Assembly: GCA_020832055.1 (NCBI GenBank)
Contig: JAFIFL010000015.1
Location: 1-32,718 of the forward strand
Direction of reading: 5' to 3'
DNA length: 32,718 nt
From: Gammaproteobacteria bacterium
Lineage (GTDB): Bacteria > Pseudomonadota > Gammaproteobacteria > Pseudomonadales > Azotimanducaceae
Shown here: in pieces, positions 16,421 through 22,997 of the stretch
How the letters are laid out: each line of letters opens with the position of its first letter
Numbering within the stretch: the stretch's first letter is position 1
Notes under the pieces: generated by a model
The model's input: the letters and a program-made list of their open reading frames with translations, nothing else
What the model was told of the DNA's origin: nothing
Databases searched by the model: none
Position numbers and translations under genes: made by a program

Positions 16421-17086
16421 TCAGTGTGCGTCCTGACCGACGATCTTGATGCCGGAGTGAGAGAGCACGCCCTGGCGGTTGATCTGGATGAGGATGGACG
16501 TGAGGGCTTCCGCCGCCGCCGAGTTGGCGATGGGACCGGCGTGCCAGCCGTTCATGCCGGCTTCGGCAGCAAGGTCGATGACCCGCTGGCGTGCGTCTTT
16601 GCTGTTGCCGGCGACCAGGACATCACACTCGATGGCAAGCGTGGGATCCTGCAGCAGGTCGGCGGCGATGTTCTGGAATGCGGACACCACGTGCACGTCG
16701 TCGCCGAGAAAATCCTGGGCGCGTTTGGCCGCACAGCCTTCTGCCGGCAGTTGCACGGTGCCGACCTTAGGTGGCATCAGCGGCACGGTGACGTCGATGA
16801 GGATTTTGCCTGTCAGATGGGGCTTGACTGATTCCAGCGTCGAGATCTGATGGGCGAAGGGCACGGTGAGAACCACGATGTCGCCCGCAGCTGCAGCATC
16901 GGCATTGGCCATGGCCTCGGCGGGGGTTTCCGGACTGACTTCCGCCAGCGCGGCGACGGCGGCTTCGGCCTTTTCCAGGGTCCGAGAACCGATGATGATG
17001 CGATGGCCTGCGCGGGACCAGCGAATGGCAAGGCCGGTTCCGAGATCGCCGGTGCCGCCGAGGATGGCAATGGTTTCTTTCGCCAT
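16421..17086 (-). CDS. fno: F420H2:NADP+ oxidoreductase
   Basis: A 221-residue Rossmann protein. Residues 10-18 GGTGDLGTG, then GHRIIIGSRT, form the NADP-binding motif of the Fno/NpdG family, and AGPIANSAAAEALTSILIQIN near the C-terminus matches the F420-side helix of archaeal Fno. It moves hydride between F420H2 and NADP+, probably supplying reduced F420 from NADPH or the reverse. The frame extends 17 residues upstream, but the ATG at 17086 has GGAG six bases before it and begins exactly at the family N-terminus (MAKETIAILGG). As the first gene of the operon it is the only visible route here for charging F420; no F420-dependent glucose-6-phosphate dehydrogenase is seen. Confidence 0.9.
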   Translation of the reverse strand: MAKETIAILGGTGDLGTGLAIRWSRAGHRIIIGSRTLEKAEAAVAALAEVSPETPAEAMANADAAAAGDIVVLTVPFAHQISTLESVKPHLTGKILIDVTVPLMPPKVGTVQLPAEGCAAKRAQDFLGDDVHVVSAFQNIAADLLQDPTLAIECDVLVAGNSKDARQRVIDLAAEAGMNGWHAGPIANSAAAEALTSILIQINRQGVLSHSGIKIVGQDAH

Positions 17087-17230
17087 GAAGTGCTCCATGC
17101 TCTGATGAATTGGGAAGTGCCCGTGAATTCGTTGCACCTGGATCTGATCTTTACAGGGCGCTTACGCAAGTTCTGAGCGTCGGCGCTGTGTTGCGCCTCG
17201 CTTCGCGGACAAGCCCCCGGAGCGCGGCGC

Positions 17231-17260
17231 ATTATTCCCCAATTGCAGCTCCGCGGCCAA
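17231..17260 (-). promoter_or_regulatory. Candidate promoter of the F420 operon
   Basis: Read on the minus strand, TTGGCC (17260-17255) lies 18 bp before AATAAT (17236-17231), matching 4/6 and 5/6 of the sigma-70 boxes. The leader to fno would be about 135-140 nt. Sequence alone cannot prove it. Confidence 0.35.
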
Positions 17261-17286
17261 TCGATTGCAGTCGGCGGTGTCTCAAC

Positions 17287-17315
17287 TTGACCCGGAGCCT
17301 TTACGCTGCGGTAAT
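17287..17315 (+). promoter_or_regulatory. Candidate promoter facing the small ORF and XRE gene
   Basis: TTGACC (17287-17292), a 17-bp spacer and GGTAAT (17310-17315) match 5/6 and 4/6 of the consensus. It is divergent from the candidate F420 operon promoter and 35 bp before the small ORF start. Confidence 0.35.
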
Positions 17316-17349
17316 CTGCACCTGACTGGGTGTCATGGGTGGAGAATCG

Positions 17350-17457
17350 ATGCGTATTGGTGTCACCCATTTCAACGCGTTCGTCATGGACGTGGAAGCC
17401 GGCGGCCGGAGACGCACGCAGACGGGTCCGGCTGTATGGCGCAAGCAACGGGCGTGA
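17350..17457 (+). CDS. Possible 35-residue small protein of unknown function
   Basis: A short frame starting MRIGVTHFNAFVMDVEAGGRR, preceded by GGAG five bases before the ATG and by a promoter-like pair at 17287-17315. The first 21 residues look like ordinary folded-protein sequence; the last 14 are basic and less convincing. It may be a real small gene or the N-terminal relic of a lost gene, since the repeat array at 17500 begins shortly after its stop. I recognise no family. Confidence 0.25.
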   Translation: MRIGVTHFNAFVMDVEAGGRRRTQTGPAVWRKQRA

Positions 17458-17499
17458 GTGACGCCTCTGGGCAGGTAGCTGAAAGGCTGTTGACAGCGG

Positions 17500-17580
17500 C
17501 CTGACCTGGTTTCGGCAGCCTGACCCGTTCTCAGTAACCTGACCCGTTTTCAGTGAGCTGACCTGTTTGCAGTGACCTGA
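17500..17580. repeat. 19-bp tandem repeat array upstream of the XRE gene
   Basis: Four consecutive 19-bp units begin at 17500, 17519, 17538 and 17557, with the first five bases of a fifth at 17576. The consensus is close to CCTGACCCGTTTTCAGTGA; each unit contains CTGA-N7-TCAG or a near version, a small inverted repeat. The array ends about 27 bp before the XRE start, just ahead of its ribosome site. It may be an operator array for the regulator, or the multi-repeat terminal end of an IS21-like element, because TGTTGACAGCGGCCTGACC at its left edge resembles such ends. No transposase is present. Confidence 0.8.
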
Positions 17581-17607
17581 AAGGGATCGACCACAAGAGG
17601 GAGAGAG

Positions 17608-17871
17608 ATGAGTGATGCACTGGCAGGGGACAGTCTCGAAGGGCTGATCGCCGAGGAAGTGTCCCGGGCGCGGCGTCGTGCCCGGCTTTCACAGCGTGAG
17701 CTGGCAACCCGGGCCGGTTTGACTCAGGCCGCGGTGAGCCGTCTGGAGTCCGGCGATCGGTTGCCGCGGTTGGAGACCCTGCTGTCGTTGGCGGAAGCCA
17801 GTGGGCATGTGTTGGAGATCCGCCTCAAGCGCCCGCGCCAGGCAGGCGGAGCCTCGCTGCGACGGGGCTGA
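17608..17871 (+). CDS. Small XRE/Cro-CI family DNA-binding regulator
   Basis: An 87-residue protein dominated by one HTH_3 domain (about residues 15-65): RLSQRELATRAGLTQAAVSRLESGDRLPRLETLLSLAEASG in sections, with the recognition helix TQAAVSRLESG. A short basic tail follows. GAGGGAGAGAG immediately precedes the ATG. No toxin gene is next to it, so it is more likely a free-standing regulator than an antitoxin. The 19-bp repeat array directly upstream is an obvious candidate operator for autoregulation. It is divergent from the F420 operon, whose start is 520 bp away, so control of that operon is possible but is inference only. Confidence 0.8.
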   Translation: MSDALAGDSLEGLIAEEVSRARRRARLSQRELATRAGLTQAAVSRLESGDRLPRLETLLSLAEASGHVLEIRLKRPRQAGGASLRRG

Positions 17872-17893
17872 GGCCCGGGTCTCGGCGCGGGTT

Positions 17894-17949
17894 CTGGATC
17901 AGTGGTGGTCCGCAGCATGGAGGGGGCCATGCTGCCGCCGCTGATCCAG
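17894..17949 (+). terminator. Long hairpin after the XRE gene
   Basis: CTGGATCAGTGGTGG (17894-17908) pairs with CCGCCGCTGATCCAG (17935-17949) with two G-U pairs. After a 3-nt bulge, GCAGCATGG (17912-17920) pairs perfectly with CCATGCTGC (17927-17934 region) around a short loop. The whole is a stem of about 24 bp followed by TGGTTTT. It probably ends the XRE transcript, but its length also suits a REP-like element or a structured RNA. Confidence 0.6.
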
Positions 17950-18067
17950 TGGTTTTCATGTATCGTTCCCAGGTGGGCTGCGGAGCTCCCGAATCGGGTG
18001 GCCTCCGTCGAGTCCCTCGGTTAGCCTGCTGTTTGAGACACGATTACTGCATGGCAGAGGAGCCGCT

Positions 18068-18733
18068 ATGGATGTCCAAGGCGTGAGGGCCGTCTATCGC
18101 CGTTACGCGCGTCATTACGATCTCTACTTTGGCAAGGTCTTCCATCAGGGGCGCAAACTCGCCATTGAGCGGATGGGTATCCTGCCCGGGCAGCATGTGC
18201 TCGAAGTGGGCGTGGGCACGGGCCTGTCCCTTCCCGAGTATCCGGAGGGCGTGCGGGTGACAGGAATCGACCTGTCTCCGGAGATGATCGAGGGCGCAAC
18301 CGCCCGGGTCGAGGACTTGGGCATTCCTGGCGTGGATCTGCACGAAATGGACGCCAGTGCCATGGACTTCCCCGATGCGAGTTTCGATCACGTGGTGGCC
18401 ATGTACGTGCTGTCGGTGGCGCCTGAGCCGGAGCGGGTGATTGCCGAAATGCGACGGGTCTGCAAGCCTGGCGGACGGCTCTACATCGTCAACCATTTTC
18501 GCCACTCCAATCTTCTGATCAGTGGCCTCGAACGAGCCATGGCGCCGCTGTCGCGGCTGCTCGGGTTCCGGCCGGACTTTGCCCTCGATGAGTTCATCGC
18601 CCGCAATGACCTCGATGTCGTCGAAACCCAGCCGGTGAATCTGTTCGGCTACTGGACGCTGCTGACCGCCGCTCGCGAGCCTGCTGCGGACGTGCTGACC
18701 AGCGTCGACGCGCGTCCCGCCGGGAGCCTTTGA
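18068..18733 (+). CDS. SAM-dependent methyltransferase, PmtA-like (phospholipid N-methyltransferase type)
   Basis: A 221-residue class I methyltransferase. VYRRYARHYDLYFGKVFHQGR (9-29, in part) followed by VLEVGVGTGLSLPEYP (SAM motif I, 44-59), VTGIDLSPEMI (motif II) and KPGGRLYIVNHF (late strand) resembles the Rhodobacter-type PmtA/UbiE-like group, which methylates phosphatidylethanolamine at the inner membrane. Substrate by similarity only; a related small-molecule or quinone methyltransferase is possible. The ATG at 18068 lies about 10 bp after AGAGGAG, a good ribosome site. The downstream DUF2058 gene starts immediately after the stop codon, so the two are probably co-transcribed. Confidence 0.75.
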   Translation: MDVQGVRAVYRRYARHYDLYFGKVFHQGRKLAIERMGILPGQHVLEVGVGTGLSLPEYPEGVRVTGIDLSPEMIEGATARVEDLGIPGVDLHEMDASAMDFPDASFDHVVAMYVLSVAPEPERVIAEMRRVCKPGGRLYIVNHFRHSNLLISGLERAMAPLSRLLGFRPDFALDEFIARNDLDVVETQPVNLFGYWTLLTAAREPAADVLTSVDARPAGSL

Positions 18734-19306
18734 ATGAGTCAGTCGGTACGTGAGCAGCTGCTGAAACTCGGGCTGGTCGATGAACGCAAGGTGTCCGACG
18801 CCAAGCGCGAACAGCGCGCAGGCGCCAAGAAGGCCAAAAAGGCGCGCAAGAGTCTCGGCAAGGAAGCAGCCAAAGCGGCGGTCCCACCGGATACTGCCAG
18901 AGTGCGCGCCGAGGCGGCGCTCAAGGCCCGTGCCGAGCGGGACAAAGAGGCTGCCCGCAAGAAGCGCCTGAACGAGGAACGCAGCGCGCTCAAAGCCCAG
19001 GTCACCCAGATCATCGACCGCCGGCGGGAACCCCGGGCCAAAGGTGAGATTCCCTACAACTTCGTCCACGGTAAGAAGGTCAAGCGCATCTATGTCACGC
19101 AGGAACTGCTCGACGGTTTGAGTGCCGGGCACATGGGTGTCGTCCGGGCGGGCGAGCGCTTCGAGGTCGTCCGGCGCGAGGTGTTCGAACGGCTCGCGGA
19201 AATCGATCCCACCGCCGCGGTGTCACTGCATCCCGTTCGCCAGGAGGCAACGGTGGAAGATGATCCCTATGCGGACAAGCCCATCCCCGACGACCTGATG
19301 TGGTGA
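18734..19306 (+). CDS. DUF2058 family nucleoprotein
   Basis: A 190-residue, highly charged protein. MSQSVREQLLKLGLVDERKV, a long Lys/Ala-rich helical region (about residues 20-95) and a C-terminal domain with IPYNFVHGKKVKRIYVT and the terminal IPDDLMW match the DUF2058 (YaiL) family, found mostly in gammaproteobacteria and annotated as nucleoprotein or polynucleotide-associated. Its biochemical role is unsettled; the basic helical region suggests RNA or DNA contact. Its ATG directly abuts the methyltransferase stop codon. It supports a gammaproteobacterial host. Confidence 0.88.
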   Translation: MSQSVREQLLKLGLVDERKVSDAKREQRAGAKKAKKARKSLGKEAAKAAVPPDTARVRAEAALKARAERDKEAARKKRLNEERSALKAQVTQIIDRRREPRAKGEIPYNFVHGKKVKRIYVTQELLDGLSAGHMGVVRAGERFEVVRREVFERLAEIDPTAAVSLHPVRQEATVEDDPYADKPIPDDLMW

Positions 19307-19313
19307 CGCACGG

Positions 19314-19334
19314 CCCTGATCGCAGCGATCAGGG
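19314..19334. terminator. Bidirectional terminator-like hairpin
   Basis: CCCTGATCG (19314-19322) and CGATCAGGG (19326-19334) form a 9-bp perfect stem with a 3-nt loop between the convergent DUF2058 and M15 peptidase genes, overlapping the latter's stop codon. No strong U-tract on either side. Confidence 0.55.
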
Positions 19335-20309
19335 GAACTCCCAGCGCGCCTCTTCGCCACGCACGTCCACGTGAATGAACGGTCCCCGATGGGGCCGGGG
19401 GCCGTACAGCCCCAGTCCGCCCACGTGCCTTGGTGACGGGGGTACGGCGAAGGTCTCTTCGACGATGCGCTGCAGGATCCGTGCTTCGGTCACGTCTGAA
19501 ATGCCATTCCCGGTCAGATCGTCCATGCGCCCGTCCCCGACCGTGTCGACGAAGATGTCCGCGGCCGCGCCCCAGACATGGCGGGAAAAGGGCACGTTGC
19601 CGATGCTGCGGTTGTACCAGGGCGTTCGATAACCGCTCATGACATGAAGCGTGTCGGTACGAATGCCGCGCTCATTCATTTCAGCCAGCAGCAGTTCCAG
19701 CTTTTCCACCAGCGCAGGTTGCAGCACCAGGTACTTGGGCCAGTGATTCGGCTGCTGTTTGCAGAGGAACTGCCCCAGAGTGAAGTGCGGGGAGACCCGC
19801 AGATCGAGCATGTCTTCGGTCACCTCCACCAGCCCCGAAGGCGGTTGATGGATGGCCGGGCGATTCCTGGATGCAGCGGGATAGTGGCCGATGCGATAGC
19901 CGTTGATCTCGCCGTTCTTGACCTCTTTCAGCGGTACCTCGACGACCAGATGCAGTTGCACCGCCGCACCTTCGCGATGGGTGACCTTCACTTGATGCCA
20001 CCCCGCGGTCGAAGGTGCCTTCCAAAGCCACCCGCCGGGTGCGCGCTCGACCTGCAGCTCACCGTTGATGCGCAGTTCGTAGTCGCCTGCGCGGGCTTCC
20101 GGAACCCGCAGCACCACTTCGTCGCGCGGTGGGTGAAACAGCGCGAACTCGCGATAGAGGATGGTTTTGGTCGCGGCAGCCGAACTGACGGTGGTCACGA
20201 AAGGTGCCCAACCGGGATCGAAGTCCTCGGCAAAGAGCGTGGCAGGCCAGAACATCGCCAGCGCGAGCATGGAACTTCGGAGCACCCGGCAGGAAAACCA
20301 CCGACGCAT
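19329..20309 (-). CDS. M15-family peptidoglycan peptidase (MepK/YcbK-like), secreted
   Basis: A 326-residue protein with an N-terminal signal peptide (about residues 1-27, ending ATLFAE). Residues 30-150 are a beta-rich accessory region I do not recognise. The catalytic domain follows: SGYRTPWYN, then SRHVWGAAADIFVD with H244 and D251 as zinc ligands, and FIHVDVR with H313, the arrangement of M15 D,D-/L,D-peptidases. It starts 12 nt after the LdtD stop with an AGAGG site, so the two are an operon. E. coli has the same order, with ycbB (ldtD) followed by ycbK (mepK), whose product cuts 3-3 cross-links. This protein is nearly twice as long as MepK because of the extra N-terminal region. It would act in the periplasm. 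Confidence 0.8.
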   Translation of the reverse strand: MRRWFSCRVLRSSMLALAMFWPATLFAEDFDPGWAPFVTTVSSAAATKTILYREFALFHPPRDEVVLRVPEARAGDYELRINGELQVERAPGGWLWKAPSTAGWHQVKVTHREGAAVQLHLVVEVPLKEVKNGEINGYRIGHYPAASRNRPAIHQPPSGLVEVTEDMLDLRVSPHFTLGQFLCKQQPNHWPKYLVLQPALVEKLELLLAEMNERGIRTDTLHVMSGYRTPWYNRSIGNVPFSRHVWGAAADIFVDTVGDGRMDDLTGNGISDVTEARILQRIVEETFAVPPSPRHVGGLGLYGPRPHRGPFIHVDVRGEEARWEFP

Positions 20310-20321
20310 GGTAGTGGGCCT

Positions 20322-22076
20322 CTAGAGTAGGGAGGTTTCCGGCGCTGAGGCCGCCGGTGCCGTGCCCAGGAGGGCGTCGAGGACGGCCCCGTCGCGCTGA
20401 TAGACATCGCGAGTGTAGTGCACCTGCTGGTCATCTTCGACCCAGGCGGTCCAGTAAAGCAAGTGGACGGGCATGGGGCGTCGCAACCGGACAGTGGTTT
20501 CCTGACCGCTCTCGAGAATACTGCTGATCCGCTCGGGGCTCAGGGTCGCTGTGGGGCCTCGCTGCACCAGCAGCCAGTCGACCAGCGCCATGGGATCACT
20601 CAGACGAATGCAGCCGGAGCTCAGCGCGCGATCAGCAGCCGCAAAGGCCCCGCGCGCAGGCGTGTCGTGAAGATAGACATTGTGGGCATTCGGGAACATG
20701 AATTTGACTTGCCCAAGCGCGTTCAGGGGACCCGGCCGCTGCCGCAGGCGGAACGGGAAGGCCCGTGGGTTCACCGCCATCCAGTCCACAGTGGATGGAT
20801 CGACTTCGGTTTCGTTCGCCCCCCAGCCTCGCAGGACCGTGAACCCCATCTGTTCCAGATAACCCGCATCCCTGCGGATCAGCGGCAGCTGATCCTGGGC
20901 GGCAAGACGGGTGGGAACCTCCCAGGAAGGATTCAGGACCAGATAGGTCATGCGATGGGAGAACACCGGGGTCATCCGGAACGGCCGGCCGACCACGACC
21001 GGTTGCCGCAGGACCTCCTCACTGTCGGCGTGCACGCTCATCTGGAAACTGGCGATGTTGACGAGCACGTACTCGGGCCCGAGGTCCCGTGGCAGCCAGC
21101 GCCAGCGCTCCATGTTGACCTTGAGCTGATTGATGCGTGCTGCCGGTGACACGTTCAGCGCTCCCAGGGTCTGGGCGCCGACCACGCCGTCGGCTTCGAG
21201 GCCATGACGGCGCTGAAAGCGCAGGACTCCGGCCTCGATGACAGCATCGAAACGATCGCCTTCGGCCCAGGCCGTCTCGATGTCGCCGAGTTCGGCCAGC
21301 CGGCGGGCGAGCGCGTTCACCCGCACGCCGGAATCACCGCGGCGCAGCGCAGGTCCGGCGTCGACGATGGTCCAGGATTCAGTGTCACGCAGGGCACGCT
21401 GCAGCGCCAGCCGCTCGCGCAGCGCAGCATAGGCCGGGTGGGTGGGCAGCAGGTCGTCCAGTGCAGCCTGCACCGAGACGTTCTCGGCCGTGAGGGCGGC
21501 GTCGAGATGTGGCAGCAGGCTGGTGTCGGTCGCAGGCACGAACCATCTCGTATCGATGGCCAACGGATCCACCTTGCCGTCGGCGAAGTGCCTCGCCAGG
21601 GTGAGGAAGGCGTCCGTGGCCAGCAGTTCGAGGTCGACGAAGAGTCGGGCTTCGAACTCGCCGTCCGCGCTCATCACCCGGGTCAGAGCACGCTCGAGGG
21701 CCTCGAGGTGGTAGTCCTCGGGGCGCAGCCCTTCATTGCGGGCGTTGCGGATCGCCTCCGGCAGCGCCAGCGCTGCCTGCACCGGTTGACGGTCCTGCAG
21801 CCAGAGTGTGGTGTACGCCCTCGCTTCGTAGAGTTCGAGCAGCAATTCCGTCGCCAGCAGGATTTCCCCGCCCGCTTCGAGTTCGCCCGGACTGCCGAGG
21901 GTTTCGAGGCGATGGCGGAGGAACTCTGTAACAGGGTCGCTGGCGACAGGGTCTTCGGTGAGAGACTCGGCAGCGGCAGGAGCAGCGGCAGGAAAGGTGG
22001 CGGCGGCTTGCAGCGGGGACAGGTTCAGCGGGATGCAGATCAGGACTGCCATGATCAGATAGGTGGTGCAGCGCAT
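20322..22076 (-). CDS. ldtD: L,D-transpeptidase of the YcbB/LdtD type
   Basis: A 584-residue protein with a signal peptide (MRCTTYLIMAVLICIPLNL... to about residue 25). The N-terminal scaffold domain is followed by a peptidoglycan-binding repeat (RRGDSGVRVNALARRL to DGVVGAQTLGALN) and the YkuD transpeptidase domain. The catalytic site is visible as YLHDTP (H470) and ALSSGCIRLSDP (C489). It makes 3-3 (mDAP-mDAP) cross-links in the periplasm, bypassing D,D-transpeptidases. The frame is open 26 residues further upstream, but the ATG at 22076 starts the signal peptide and has AAGGA ten bases before it. It is co-transcribed with the M15 peptidase and divergent from the GNAT gene. Confidence 0.92.
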   Translation of the reverse strand: MRCTTYLIMAVLICIPLNLSPLQAAATFPAAAPAAAESLTEDPVASDPVTEFLRHRLETLGSPGELEAGGEILLATELLLELYEARAYTTLWLQDRQPVQAALALPEAIRNARNEGLRPEDYHLEALERALTRVMSADGEFEARLFVDLELLATDAFLTLARHFADGKVDPLAIDTRWFVPATDTSLLPHLDAALTAENVSVQAALDDLLPTHPAYAALRERLALQRALRDTESWTIVDAGPALRRGDSGVRVNALARRLAELGDIETAWAEGDRFDAVIEAGVLRFQRRHGLEADGVVGAQTLGALNVSPAARINQLKVNMERWRWLPRDLGPEYVLVNIASFQMSVHADSEEVLRQPVVVGRPFRMTPVFSHRMTYLVLNPSWEVPTRLAAQDQLPLIRRDAGYLEQMGFTVLRGWGANETEVDPSTVDWMAVNPRAFPFRLRQRPGPLNALGQVKFMFPNAHNVYLHDTPARGAFAAADRALSSGCIRLSDPMALVDWLLVQRGPTATLSPERISSILESGQETTVRLRRPMPVHLLYWTAWVEDDQQVHYTRDVYQRDGAVLDALLGTAPAASAPETSLL

Positions 22077-22186
22077 AGACTCGGATCCTTGGTTCAGGCT
22101 GCACCATTTGAGCACATCAGCTTTCCGAATGGACAATGACGGGTGTGTCCCCACAATGGTGACTCCCTGGGAGAGGACCTGCGCTC

Positions 22187-22822
22187 ATGACCATCATCAA
22201 TGCGGAAACCGTGACCCTGCAGCCGGCGTCGCCCGATCATCCGGAACTGGCGGCGGAGCTCATTCACGCCACTGAACCGCATATCTTCGGCTACCTGCAC
22301 GGCCACGACATGGGGCTCGTGCACCGCCACCTCGGCTATCAGTGGCAGCAGACTGACAGTCTGTTCTCCCATCGCTACTGCACCGCAGCGATGGTGGGTG
22401 GGGAACTGGCAGGGATCGAGATCGGCTATGGCGCAGCGGAACAGGAGCGGGCCGCGGGTGCCATGATCGAACATGCCATGGCGCACATGACGCCCGTGCA
22501 GTTCGCCCACATGGCCACCTGGTTCGAACACGGACGTTATGTGCTGCCCCCGGTGCCGGATGACGCCTGGTACCTGCAGCATCTGGCCGTGATCGCTTCA
22601 GCGCGCGGCAAGGGGGTGGGCGAGCGGCTGCTGGTCAACGCCCTCGAACGCAGCCGTGACGCGGGTTATGCCCGGGTGCTGCTGGATCTGTACGCGGAGA
22701 ATCCTGCCCGGCGTCTTTACGAGCGCATGGGGTTCGAAGTCATCGTGGAAACGCTGGTCCGGCCGCTGCAGGAGCATGGCATCCCACTGCATCTGCGGAT
22801 GGAGCGCAGGCTCGATCGGTGA
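22187..22822 (+). CDS. GNAT family N-acetyltransferase
   Basis: A 211-residue protein. WYLQHLAVIASARGKGVGERLL holds the acetyl-CoA pyrophosphate-binding motif (R-G-K-G-V-G), followed by VLLDLYAENPARRLYERMGFE, the standard C-terminal GNAT block. The N-terminal half (EPHIFGYLHGHDMG) is less conserved. GGGAGAGG lies about 9 bp before the ATG. The acetyl acceptor is unknown. It is convergent with the papain-like protein gene downstream. Confidence 0.85.
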   Translation: MTIINAETVTLQPASPDHPELAAELIHATEPHIFGYLHGHDMGLVHRHLGYQWQQTDSLFSHRYCTAAMVGGELAGIEIGYGAAEQERAAGAMIEHAMAHMTPVQFAHMATWFEHGRYVLPPVPDDAWYLQHLAVIASARGKGVGERLLVNALERSRDAGYARVLLDLYAENPARRLYERMGFEVIVETLVRPLQEHGIPLHLRMERRLDR

Positions 22823-22839
22823 TGGGGATGAGGGGAGGT

Positions 22840-22909
22840 GTCCCGGGCAGATCGCGTGGCACCCCACCCGCTGCCCGTCGTGCAGAACGCCGACCAACCT
22901 GCCCGGGAC
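22840..22909. terminator. Inverted repeat between convergent genes
   Basis: GTCCCGGGCAG (22840-22850) is exactly reverse-complemented at 22899-22909, with 48 nt between. A TGACC-CA-GGTCA motif followed by GTTTTT near 22945-22963 is a second, weak candidate. Both lie in the 175-bp gap between the convergent GNAT and papain-like genes and could end transcription from either side. Confidence 0.35.
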
Positions 22910-22997
22910 TTGGACAACACTACGGCAGCCATTCCGGCCCAGCCTTGACCCAGGTCAGTTTTTGCTCCGATTGCGATCCCGATAGCCTGCCCATGAA

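Noticed and set aside
17500-17580. Tandem array as a CRISPR
   Set aside because: Units are 19 bp, contiguous and without spacers, and no cas genes are near.
17608-17871. XRE gene as an antitoxin of a toxin-antitoxin pair
   Set aside because: No toxin-like ORF is adjacent on either side; the next gene is a methyltransferase.
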